Source of the DNA: Plutella xylostella
Taxonomy: Eukaryota; Arthropoda; Insecta; Lepidoptera; Plutellidae
DNA: 64,000 bases
Assembly: GCF_932276165.1 (NCBI RefSeq)
Contig: NC_063992.1
Span: forward strand, 9,992,001-10,056,000
Reading direction: 5' to 3'
Under the pieces are notes generated by a model. That model was not told the DNA's origin. It did no database searches and was given only the letters and a program-made list of their open reading frames with translations. Numbering within the stretch: the first letter of the stretch is position 1; each line of letters starts with the position of its first letter. A program made the translations under genes and the position numbers. Below, one piece after another: positions 1 to 12,100 of this stretch.

Positions 1-480
1 TATTTAGTATGTATCTATCTATGTATGTGTGTAGATAACACAAGTTCTGCCTAGCTTGGGGTCGGATGGCCGTGTGTGAGATGTCCCCACAAATTTATTT
101 TTATTTATATAAAAACATAATACATATATTTAGTACATGACAGTAGATGGGAGCAGCACAGGATCAAACAAGTTGTCGTAGAGAAAACGAGACTTATAAG
201 CAATAAAAAGCTACAATGATGATGAACAAAAACTAAACGCAGATTGGAAGAGGTTTGAAAAATAGAACAACATAAAGCGAAAGACATTCCAGTGCGCTGA
301 ACCGACAAAAGGTTAGCGATTATTCTTAGGTAAGCAGGCCCCTTACGTCAGCCGCCTAATTTAATCGCAGTCTATTTAAGTAATGTACATGATGTTAATA
401 TTGTATTTTGCATGTTAGTACCTACTTATATGGTTTTATAAGTTACTACAGAAAGGCATAAATAAATAAATACGGAGGCT
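1..480. other. Left edge: FIG4 intron with repeat fragment
   Basis: Positions 40-110 ('cctagcttggggtcggatggccg' and onward, followed by an AT-rich tail) look like a common lepidopteran dispersed repeat, probably a LINE 3' end. Positions 440-476 carry an AAATA-rich tail. No FIG4 exon is visible left of 520. Confidence 0.4.
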
Positions 481-525
481 CCTGCCTCCTACACTCCAAA
501 TAGTGACGACCATAACCTAACCCAC

Positions 526-631
526 CTGATAAGCCAGCACGCATTTCCCAATGGCAAACTGCGCGGTGTTAGTCCTGTCGAGACAGGCGACACAGTTGAC
601 CCTGACTAAGCCAGTCTGCAGCCGCCCCCGC
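526..631 (-). pseudogene. Ghost copy of the 3' half of FIG4 exon 8 (CVACLDR)
   Basis: Positions 526-631 repeat the last part of exon 8 nearly base for base, including the 3' edge and a GTGGGT donor. GTGGAT in the motif is GTCGCC here, so the motif reads CVACLDR: Asp is replaced by Ala while Cys and Arg remain. The 5' half of the exon is missing. A CTGCAG before position 615 could act as an acceptor and would give a 90-nt, phase 0 to phase 0 cassette, but it is preceded by a G-rich rather than a pyrimidine tract. Most likely a non-functional partial duplication or a haplotype assembly error. Confidence 0.8.
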
Positions 632-1018
632 ATTAAAATACACCACAATACTAGCAAGATCAGTTCCTTTGACAAATAATCACATACGTATAAAACACCG
701 ACAGTCAAACTATTAAGTCCTGACAAGAAAGAGTGCGATTTTGCAAAGACTTTTTATCATTGTCAGTTATTTACTTACATGTGCATACATTATAAAAATA
801 AAATTCCGATTGATAATGACTCTTTAACGGATTTGTCCTTTAATAAATATAAAAGATTATATTAATAAATAATAAATACGATCTTTAACAATTAGTTAGG
901 ATCGATTTACGTTATCAAGACTTTATAGTTTTAGTGTATTTCCTCCAAAAAAAAACCACCAACCTGATAAACCCATTGACATAAATATATTACTTCCTTT
1001 TAAAATCATAGCACCAAC

Positions 1019-1241
1019 CTGATAAGCCAGCACGCACTTCCCAATGGCAAACTGCGCGGTGTTAGTCCTGTCGAGACAATCCACACAGTTGACCCGTACT
1101 AAGCCAGTCTGCAGGCGCCCCCGCGCCCCCCGCGCCGCCTGCCACCCCGCCGCGCCCGCCGCCGCCGCCCCCTCCCAGGCCGAGGCACAGTTGAGGAAGA
1201 TGCCGGTGCGACGGACTACGGCGCGGGCTATGGCGGATAGT
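1019..1241 (-). CDS. FIG4: FIG4 exon 8 with CX5R catalytic motif
   Basis: 223 nt; acceptor CCACAG, ends in phase 0 after CAG. It encodes LSAIARAVVRRTGIFLN, an Ala/Gly-rich stretch (EGAAAAGAAGWQAARGARG), then GRLQTGLVRVNCVDCLDRTN and FAIGKCVLAYQ. The catalytic Cys and Arg and the conserved Asp between them are intact. The Ala/Gly stretch replaces the human sequence between FFVN and GRLQTG and comes from GCC/GGC-rich DNA. The donor is GTTGGT, with an unusual T at +3; the nearby ghost copy has a better donor, GTGGGT. Confidence 0.92.
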
Positions 1242-4200
1242 CTGTGGAGTTGAGGGGTTTATGAAATAATACCTGTAGTATAGTTGTCGAAAAGTTAACG
1301 TAAGTGTCTAGACACACGGACCCTATTTCAGCTACAATCTAACTACACCAGTTCTATTGGGGTCTTATCAACTGAAGTTCAGGTGCAGTTGATAGAACTG
1401 TTAAGTCTGATGATTTTCAGTCATTTGAAAATCAGCCCACGCATTTGATTTGCAGTTCTATTACAGGGGTGTCAATGTAAACTACATTCTAGCTACACGT
1501 AAACTGCAATTTGCAGTGAGATTGCAGTTGAAATGGGTTCCGTATTCTAGAGCCTAAAATAGCACTGCATAGAAAACAGCGGCAGCCGAGCGGTCATTGA
1601 TGAAAAATTACAGAAGATGTATGCAGACGATTACTTATATTTTCTGAGCTCGATTTAGATTTAGCTTATGAAGGTAAGGTTTTCTGTGTAAATTGAAAAG
1701 TTTTGATTCTAGAAATAGAAACATGCTATGCTTTATAATAATTATTTCTACGACAATATCTAAAACCACACTCACTTATCCAGAACCTTAGCATCGGCCC
1801 CCTTATTCTTCCTGGCCATGTCCAAATGAAAGTACTGGATCGCATGTTCGGGCGGCAAAAACTGGTTCAAATACTTGACAGCATTACTTATGACGTCTGT
1901 CAATAGCGACTCGTGCTTGCGTTTCTCTCGTTTCTTCACTAGATTCAGTATCATGATGGGGGCTCCGTATCTTCGCATAAGGTTGTTGATGTGCCTCGCC
2001 GGTACTTCAGCGAAGGGGTCCCCGAGGTCGATGGAGATGGCCGGTTTGGGCACCATTTTGGAGATGTCCTGCGACCAGTAGGCCGGGATCGAGCCTCGCA
2101 GTTGGACGAAGGAGCTGAATCTGTGAATAATTTTATGTGGCGGTTTAGTAAGTTTGTTTAGATTTAAAGGTGAGTTAGCAACAGGGATGGAGAATAGGTA
2201 CGTATAATTCAGTTAGGTATAAGTACTGAAATCAAGACAGATCTAAACCACCTGTAGTGTTTGTCATTGACACCATAAGAACATGAACGATGATGGTCAT
2301 CAAGATTCGGTTTTTAAAATGATTCTCTTTCGATCCAACGAGCCAACAAACACAAACTGATTTCTTACCAGCCAGCGCTAAAGCAGCACATTCTATCCAA
2401 CCAGCCACACTAAATAAAAAACAAATTTCTCACCGACCAGCAGTGAAGAAGCATTATCAATTATCATTCTATCCAGCCAGCATCAACAAATAAATAAAAC
2501 CTCATAGTATCACCGGCCAGCGCTTAAGGGAGCTTTTCTAGAGCACTTTCAAGCTTAATATTTCGTAAACCAATCACTGAATCAGAAAATAGTTTGAGCA
2601 AACCAATAATATTTTTTAAAGACTTATTCAACCATATCAGACAGACAGACGGACAACACAGTGATCCTATAAGGGTTCCTTTTGAAGTACGGAACCCTAA
2701 AAACATCAATTCCCTCACCGGGCGGCGCTGAAGGAGGACACGATACCCGTTTTCTAAACTACGTATTGTTTTATAGTGCCTGTCATTCCCGACGACTTGG
2801 TCATAAACAACAGGCACTATACCTTCAGTCAGACGGCAGTCTGACATCAGGGATCCATGGAGCAGTGGATCTAGCCGCTGCAGCTGAAGGAGGACAGCAT
2901 GGAGTCGTGCACGAGCTGCTCCGTCTCCACCTCGTTGGCCACGTCGCCGCGCCGGTTCGCGCCGCGCTTCAGGAAACGAGGGCCGGCGGCAACAATGCAT
3001 CAACAAACCTCATAGTCTCACCAGTCAGCGCCTAAGGATTTTTTTATCCAGCCAGAAGCCCTAAAAAAACAAATCTCTCACCGGCCAGCAGTGAAGAAGC
3101 ATATTATTCTATCCAGCCAGCATCAACAAGTAAAAAAACCTCATAGTCTAGCGCCTAAGGAACTATTATATCCACCCAGCAGCTCTAAAAAAACCATCCC
3201 TCACAGGCCAGCACTGATGGAAGATATTATTCTTTTCAGCCAGCGCCAACAAATTAAAAAACACACTGAGAGAAAAAAGTACAAAAATAGTGTTGAAGTT
3301 ACTAAAATGGGTGTTATTCCCAGTACAACAAATTTACTGTTACTGTTACAATCGGACTTTTGTAAATTCAATTTGTATAAATAAGTAAATAATATGTGTA
3401 GACATTACACAATAGATAAAGCGAATTTTATAAAACTTTGTCATTTTAAGTTTAACAAAATAGTGTCTTTTAGTAGTACCTCTGTAAATATTACTAAACT
3501 TTGTGTTACTTACAGACGTTGTTTTGTGATACTAGTGTTTGTGTTTTTATTATTACTGAACATATTTTTCGTTTTGTAATGTGTAGACTAGGGAATACAT
3601 TAGCATACTGAGATTCAGTAGTGTGTTAGTAATTTCAGCTAACTATTTTATATATTCTACATTTGTGTTGTGATAATAATACATAAAATTTGTAATTTCT
3701 AATAATCCTTTAGAATTGTCTTGACTAGGAAATACATTGGTGAAGTTAAATATATTGTGGGTGTTTTGTAATTTCAAGTACTCGTTTTTGTGATCTCAAT
3801 AGCCATAGCGCAGGCCACACCGGGATTGAAGCGTAAGGAAACTGAGTTCGATCAGCTTCGCTCTCGTAGCTACCGTCTCTATACCACAAACAATATTAGT
3901 CTATGCTCTATACGAACTTAGGATCTCACTATGAACTGTGAACCAGAGTACGATATGATAATTGTAAAAGTCCAAATCTGAGTACTGTTTAGAATAAGAA
4001 TAAGAATAAGAATAATTTTTATTTCCATAAAAAAAAAAAAAAAAAAATGTTACAGTTACTTGTTATACAAAAACAACAATTTAGTATGTCTCTACTCCCT
4101 AAAGTAGGGTGAACCCTGTGTCTTAGGATGAGTAGTTACATTTCCCGAAAAATGAGAATTTATGCTAACAAGTCTCAACAACAGCAAAACAAAGAATTAT

Positions 4201-7200
4201 CCAAAAACTAAAAACAACAATAGAAAAAACAAATTATTTTACATGCATATTCATCTTACTATTTAAATTTTTATACAGATGAAAAAAATATAAAAAAGGT
4301 GAGGTGTGTAGAATTGTGTAAGTTTTAGAGAAGATGTGGAGTGTAGTGCATGTATGTAAAGTGTATTTATAGTGAGTGTTAGTGTAAAATGTATGTGATT
4401 CATTGTCAGTCTTATTGTTTTATATTTTAAGTAATATAATTATGATGTCACTGAAATAATTCTTTCAGTTTCATCATAGTTTTTAGATTTTAGCCAAACA
4501 GTTATAACCTTTTTACATTCAAAAAGGGTTTTTGGGTATATAATAAGAACTTTATTTAGTGTGTTATATATGTATGGTCCCAGAAATCTGAAAAATCTCT
4601 GTCTGAAACAAGTTCGCCCAATATTTGTTTCGCAAACAATATCCTTTCTGCGCTTTGAGAGATGTTGAAATACAAGTTTATTATGCTGTTTTAGGACAAT
4701 ATTTTGAATAAAAAGTTGTCTGACAGTTAATACGTCACAGAATCTGTAAAGCTCAGAAGTTGGATGAAGAATTGGCTTGAAAGTGCAAACCTTTAAAACT
4801 GCTCGCTGTGCACGTTCTAGAACAATAATATTGGATTTATGTGCACCCCCCCAACAGCAGATACAGTATCGCAGAATTGATTCACATAAAGCATAATATA
4901 TTATTTTTAATAAATTTGGATCAGCTACGTGTCTAAGGTTTTTAAATATATGGATCAGTCTTCTTACTTTGGCACTAAGCAAATGAATGTCTTTTAAAAT
5001 TAAGATTTTGATCGAGTATGATACCAAGGTATTTTATCTCAGGTACTTTATCAAGTGATCTGCAGGAACATGTTATTTGATCTGAGCAATCATGTACCAA
5101 CAACCTGAATTCACTTGTTGGTTGGGTGGAGTTATTGATGGAAAACGTTATATAGTGTTTAGAGTCGTTGTTAGTCTTTTGAGCATTCAAAGTAAGTACA
5201 TTAGAAGTAAGCCACTCTGTTACTTTATTAAAACCAGGGGGGGGTCAGTGCCTTAATGGCTGAACTTTTAATAGAAGGTAGTGCCATCTCTTTATATTAC
5301 TCTTATTACCAAAAAAGATGTAAGATGGCGTTATGAACAAGACTAAAGAAACAATAACAAGACACATAGATAAGTAGTATTTGAATGTCAACATTGTCAT
5401 GATCTATGGCTATTATGAAGAAATTGCGTGTCAGTGTCAGTTCAGTTGTCTTACAATGTCTCGCAAATAACATTTTTGTAATAAAAGCCTATACTCTCGG
5501 TATATCGTTATTTATAAATTTTATATACCTACCTACAAATAAAAATAAACATGGTGTGTCAAGAAAAAGCATCTTTATCCGCAAAAAGTGTTTTTATGAA
5601 ATTCTTGTGACCTGACAGATTCCATATGGATCCAGGTTCCATGTGGTTCCACGGGAACCGAGCTGAAATGGCGGCACTGGCAAAGAGCGATCGACATCTT
5701 CATATCCGCTGAAGATTAAAATACTATGTGTACCAAACTGATAAATGTCGTCAAAGATTTGCCTCGCGAGGATAAATGATGCACTATTGGACGAAATGAC
5801 TTTATCACCACAAGTGACAAGATTTGCTTCTCTTGGGAAACATAAACTAGCAAAACATGAATTGGTTTTCATGGTGAAAGGAATAAAAAAGGAATACACA
5901 CACCTACTCGCATATTATTTTACAAGTGACATGAACAAAACTGAACTGAAACATTGTTATACTCGTATGCGAGGTAATAAAGAATTATATCATTATTTGT
6001 TTTTTATTTATTGTTGCATGTAGGTAGGTACATAAATAGATTGAACTTACATTTAGCTAATAAATGTAATCACTGTTGTGTGGTGTAACTACGTTAAGGC
6101 AAATATGTCTTATATCTTTATAGATTGAAGTTAATAGCCGGATCCCCACCAGACGATCCAACGCGATCCGATCGCGCGATCCAAGGAATCTTACATACTA
6201 AACTTCTTGGATCGGGCGATCGGATCGCATTGGATCGTTTGGTGGAGATCCGGCTATTAACTTGTGATAACAATATCTATATATACAGGGTGTCCCAACA
6301 GGGCACCCTGTATGTATGAACAATGAGGCTGAGAAATATAAAGAGATGGCGCTGTTCATCAGTATGACGTATAGAGTATGACAAAAAACTCCTTGAGATG
6401 GCACTCTTTGCACAATTGTTTATTTTTTCTCTATGATTAAAACCAACTTGAGCGATATCAAATACATTAGACCATGATTTGCCCCTGAAGAGTAAGACTG
6501 TATCATCAGCATACGTAACAATGATTCCTTGAGATAGTTTAAGTCCGCAAAGGTTATTAATATAAATTAAAAATAAGGTTGGCCCAAGGATACTACCCTG
6601 GGGCACGCCCCATTCTATAGCTTGAGTGCAACTGATATTTTCCCCTATTTTTGTACACTGATGTCTGTTTGAGGTAGAAGTACGTACCAGAAAGTCATTA
6701 TAACACAAGAAAACTTAATACCGCGATGTAGACTATTGCATAGTGACATCTGTTAGCGGGCATATAAACTAAACACTAACAAAGGCTACATTAATTTTTA
6801 GTATTATGAAATACTCGGAATAATCATTGCGGTCACTTGTAAAAACAAAATATCCATTTGGAATTACAAACTTTGTTTCATTTCACAAATGTATGTTTTT
6901 CATCAGGGCTACATTAATTTTTAGTATTAAGAAATACTCGGAACTATCATTGTACGTTAGAAAATACACAGAGAAGAAATTACAAAGCAACGACACTCAA
7001 CTTCACAAATCGATACACTTGGTATAATGAGGGAACTGTAAATTTTATTTAATGTAGTAATGCCATAATTTTAAAACGTTTTTTGTTGTTATTACATTTG
7101 GATGTTTTATAGTAATTAAACAAGCCTTTGTGAAAATAATTAATACTGTATTGAAATCAATAGGCATTGTAAATCATATGATTTTTTAATAATACCCTCA

Positions 7201-9031
7201 AAAACAAAAGTCATGTTATAGATATTACAATATGGAAATAACAAAAGTTTTTAATAATTATGTTTCACTATTATTTTAAAGTAAAGTTCAGTTGGATTTA
7301 TTTTAAAATAGTATTAACGGGCATTGCAAATCGATTTTTTTATTTCTACAATAAAATTTATCTCAGTGCAACAATTCCCTCACCGGCCAGCACTAAAAGA
7401 AGACAGCATGGAGTCGTGCACGAGCTGCTCCGTCTCCACCTCGTTGGCCACGTCGCCGCGCCGGTTCGCGCCGCGCTTCAGGAAACGGGTGCCGGCGTAT
7501 CTGCAATAACACGTATAATGCTATAAGTATAAAAGCGGCTTTAAGCGGCCAATAAGCGGCTTTAACCTTCTTGACATTTAAAAATAGATGATTATTTACC
7601 TACGTACTTTGCAAGTGACAGTGCAGAAAAACCGTCAAAATACTTGTTCATATTTTTTTAAATCTCAGGCTGTTTTTAACAGCAAGCGGATTTCATCGCG
7701 CACGCGGGATGGCACGCTATTTTCGCGCGTTTCGCGTACATATACCACGCGTTACAATGAATACCTACGTGTATGGCAATCCCGCGTGCGTGATCAAATC
7801 CACATGCTGTTAGAAAGAAAGAAAGATACATTTATTTGACACACTGAGACAGAATAATAAGACAGAAAAAGAGAAAGAAACACTGTTACAGACAGCCTTA
7901 ATCATTAGTAAATCCATAATCTTTTTCAACCATTCCACCTAAAGATACATCATACCTGTTACTCCTCCTAGCTATGAGCGTCACATACACCGGCCTACTA
8001 AAGATGGCCAGCGTGCTCTGCTCCACGAACCCGTGCACCACGAGCAGGATCCAGTCCGGGTGCAGGTGCCTTACTGCACTGGGTTTAACATTTATAATCG
8101 CTTGTCATATGGAACAAGGTACTTACCAATAGGTTTAAGCAACACGAAGATTTGTAGCGGTCTAGCAATTCGTAGGTTTCGACTTTTTCGAGGATTTAAA
8201 AAGAACCTCGGATATTTTGCAATAAAAGTACAAAAACAAAACGTAATGAAACTTTAAAAATCGCGCGTTTTTACCCTCAAATGCTAGTAAATCCTTTTCA
8301 CTAAAAATACAGCATAATTACCTGTTACTCCTCCTCGCTATGAGCGTCACATACACAGGCCTGCTAAATATAGCCAGGGTGCTCTGTTCCACGAAGCCGT
8401 GTATGACGTGCAGGATCCAGTCCGGGTGCAGGTGCGAGTGCGCGGGCGCCAGCAGGTGGCTGTTCCACACGAAGCGCCACGCCGGCACGCTGCGCACGCC
8501 GAACTCGAGTGGACGGGGGGACTCACTGGAAGGGAGGGTGGAATGATGTAGCGCTACTTCCTACTAATATTATAAAGGCGAGTGGGGTGACAACTTGCGA
8601 AAGGTGGCTGGTTATGATTGGATACGGAAAGATATAGATCGCATCCAGTGGCGTGCTTTGGGAGAGGCCTACGTCCAGCAGTAAACTGCTATAGGCCGAT
8701 GATGATGATATGTGTGTGTGTGTGTATGTATGTGAGCAGGTGGCTGTTCCACACGAAGCGCCACGCGGGCACGCTGCGCACGCCGAACTCGAGTGGGCGG
8801 GGGGACTCACTGGAAGGAAGATGGTGTGTTGTAGTCCTAATTTCTACTAATATTATAAAGGCGAAACTTTGTGAATATATGTGTGTGTGGGACGACCTCC
8901 GGCTAGATGGGGTGACTTGCGAAAGGTGGCTGGTTATGATTGGATGCGGAAAGCTATAGATCGCATCCAGTGGCGTGCTTTGGGAGAGGCCTACGTCCAG
9001 CAGTGGACTGCTATAGGCTGATGATGATGAT

Positions 9032-9118
<87 letters not shown>

Positions 9119-12100
9119 TGTGCGGGCGCCAGCAGGTGGCTGTTCCACACGAAGCGCCACGCCGGCACGCTGCGGACGCCGAACTCGAGTGGGCGGGGGG
9201 ACTCGCTGGAAGCATTGACTTATATATTACTAGCGTAAGGAAGAGCGGTGGTAGCTCAGTCGGGTAAGCGCCCGCTTCTCACGCAAGAGATGCGGGTTAG
9301 AATCCCGGCGCTGACGTACGTACCAATAAGTTATTTGGAATTTAAATACAATATAGATTATAGACCATCGCTCTTACGGACATCGTGAGTAAACCTGCAC
9401 ATCTAGATTCAAGATGGTAAGGAAACCTGCTCATTCAAAAACGGCGATACGGCTCGCAACCTATAAGGGGCCGTCCATTAATCACGTGAGGTAGTTTTTC
9501 TCATTTTTTGACCCCCCCTCCCCCCTGGTGATATTTGGTGAGGTTTGGGAATACCCCCCCCTCCCCCCCGCTGGATCACGTGTATTTTTTTGGAAGTCTA
9601 TGTAAAGGCTATTTATGACTAGAAAAAATATAACGAAAATTGCGTTTTGAATCGAAAAACATTTATAAATGTGTATTTGCAATAAAATTTAATATTTTTT
9701 GGGGAGTCGTTGCTTAACAACGGCGGGCGAGTCAATCAAGGTACAAATCGTTCAAATTTTTGCGCCGTTCAAAATTTCGGTTCAGAAATACCTAGCGCTT
9801 TTTGACAAAAAATTAATACACGTGATGTCTCACGAGACCCCCCCCTCCCCCATCGTGATGTTTCGTGAGGTTTTCCGTACCCCCTCCCCCCCCCCCTTTT
9901 GAGCCTCACGTAATTAATGGACGGCCCCTAACGTGAGAACAAATTACAGTTTAGTGGGTGACCCGCTCGCTATAGACATAAACATTTATGTACAGTTCTC
10001 CCATATTAATAATGCGCATGCAAATCATCGCAAACTGTCGTATTCCCGGAAACACCCGAATCAGTGCCTTAAACAAAGCACTTGCATTTTGATCCTTGTT
10101 CGAAAGAAATAGTAGTCAATATCATGTGACACATAATCGAAAACAATTTGGGCGGTCGGTGGCTGTCACCGATGAGTCAAGGGTCTCAAGGTCAAGATCA
10201 ATATTACTTTTGTGGAATTATAAAGAGCTGCAATTACACATCGTTCTTGTTATTTTTTTCAAATGTGAATTTAATTTCAACCTTAATTATTTTTGACGAT
10301 GCCATATTATGAGGCACATTTAAGAATAAAATATGCGTCACATTGATAGACTTCACTTTGCCAATAAAGCCACACCCAAAAGACCAAGTTTGTAATTGTA
10401 ATATTATTGTGAATGATCAGCGCTGTAAATACTTTTGAACTGAGATTTTAATGTAAACATTTTTATTAATGTGAAATAATCAGTGCTGTAAATACTTTTG
10501 AACTGAGATTTAATTTTTTTATATAAACCTGTGTTTGAAATCCACTTCTCCTTATAATATAAACCTTGTGTTATTCAAACCTTCTTTCATCCATCTTTAC
10601 ATCAGCTTCAGTAAGACACTTGAAAAGTACCTACTGTAACATTTTCGAAGAAAATTTTAATATTATGGAATAATATGAATTATCGAATCAAATTTCGTTA
10701 CTGATAAATCAATTATCTCTTTTAGCACCAATTACATAATTCTACTAAAATTTCATGAAGAAAATGCACTTAACCACTCTAAATACATAATAGTTTTCTA
10801 ACGCTCGGGAATACGACCGTTGCCGAACAATGACGAAGATTTCTATGTGCATTATCAATTTTGGGGAACTGTATGTATGTTTGCATTATGATCTTGACAG
10901 ACCGGCAGATAGACAACAAAGTCATCCTTTATTTTCTAATCATCAAACATTTCTTTGAAAAAAGTTGTTAGCCTGAATTTTGTTTTATTTGTTGTTTGCT
11001 GTGTGTATTTCTGACACCGAATAAATAATTTTTATCTTTATCTTTAATTTCTACTTGTAGAAATAATTATGTGCTTATATATTTTATCTTACTTATAAAT
11101 CAAAATGGCTTACCCAGGCTTATTTTTCCTCTGCTTCAGCTGGGTCTTCCATGTCTCAAATATGTCTTCATCGTCATCCTCAGTCTTGCACGTGCAGGTC
11201 TTCACCTCCTCTTCAGCGCCCTCCTGAGTCTTCAGCTGGGATCTGTACACCGCTGCCGTCACTGGCTTGGGAAACAAGGCCGGTGCTAGCTTCCTGAAAC
11301 ATTTTATAGAATATGTTTTTCAGTTTATTTATTATTTCTAAAATTCATAAAAGCATTTATTACTGTTTGTGCATGCTATATTTTTGGGAATGTGTTTAAC
11401 TAAAATGTTAAGTACACACAAGTTGTAGCAAACTTTTACCACCAATTTATTTATTATGTTTCGAAATATCTATTACAACAAAAGAAATAACTTTTGTATG
11501 AATTAACTTACAAAGTCTCTTTTAATCAACACAATAAGGCTGACAAACAGGCAACCTTATAGCTAAACATTATCGATTCTTTCTTTGTTCATTATGTTCC
11601 AGTCTAAAATATTCAGTGTTTATACAATAAAGCTATTCTACTGCTAACTTCTCACCTGGGTGGAGCCATATTCATCTGCAGGGTATGAGTGATGTCATAA
11701 CTGTAGCTGTAGTAGAAGTTAGTGGACAGGTCTACGGCCATGAACATCTTTAGGTATCTCTGCTCGTCGGGATGCTGTGGCTTGCTCGAGTCGCTTGGGA
11801 TGTAGATTGTGGCTGTATCTTCTATTTTGTAAATAGAATGCGAGCCTATCAGGGCTATTTTTCGCCGCTTTGTTACTAGTATTATGTAGTAACCTTCTAG
11901 GAACCTGATGAAACCTGGTGGAGTGTAAAAGTTTTACTTTTTAGGACTGAAAATGTGCTGTAAAAGTGCTAATAACGCTAGCCTAACAACTACAAGTGGC
12001 ATTTACTAAAACACTGATCTCATGAGACAAAAAGTATCCAGCATCCTCATTAAATACCAAATAACATCTTCAATCCACAAGTCACTAGTGACACTATTTA

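Larger units (their letters stand above)
5237..6435. mobile_element. 1.2-kb insertion nested in the LINE, 10-bp target duplication
   Basis: The LINE coding sequence is interrupted exactly between two copies of ATTAAAACCA (5227-5236 and 6436-6445). Removing one copy and the insert restores contiguous RT sequence (DIAQVGFN then KVTEWL). The insert has no matching terminal inverted repeats at its ends and no recognised protein. It does contain an internal inverted pair, GTGCCATCTCTTTATATT and AATATAAAGAGATGGCGC (about 5280 and 6330), and the palindrome at 6129-6262. The class is unknown. Confidence 0.7.
3991..6708 (-). mobile_element. 5'-truncated non-LTR retrotransposon (Jockey-like), split by an insertion
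   Basis: Reading on minus, the reverse transcriptase begins near 6706 (NRHQCTKIGENISCTQA) and has the motifs GVPQGSILGP and YADD (about 6513-6502). It continues past an insertion at 5237-6435 with VTEWLTSNVLTLNAQK, KYLGIILDQNLNFKRH and a thumb region (LSAKVRRLIHIFK, ESILRYCICCWGG, LERAQRAVLKV) that stops near 4440. A frameshift near 5000 separates the last two parts. The 3' end is an A-rich stretch and a (TTATTC)n tail at 3991-4047. The 5' half (endonuclease, ORF1) is missing. Dead on arrival, and decayed since. Confidence 0.88.

Noticed and set aside
2524..3006. 160-codon minus ORF
   Set aside because: It joins the ghost exon 6 in the wrong frame to the 142-bp insertion and intron sequence; FIG4 similarity is seen only in another frame.
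8689..9168. ORFs with long His/Thr or Val/Cys repeats
   Set aside because: Direct translation of the TG/CA microsatellite plus ghost-exon pieces.
9244..9315. Possible tRNA gene
   Set aside because: A and B boxes are present, but the B box is mutated and the sequence continues into a SINE body; it is a retroposon head.
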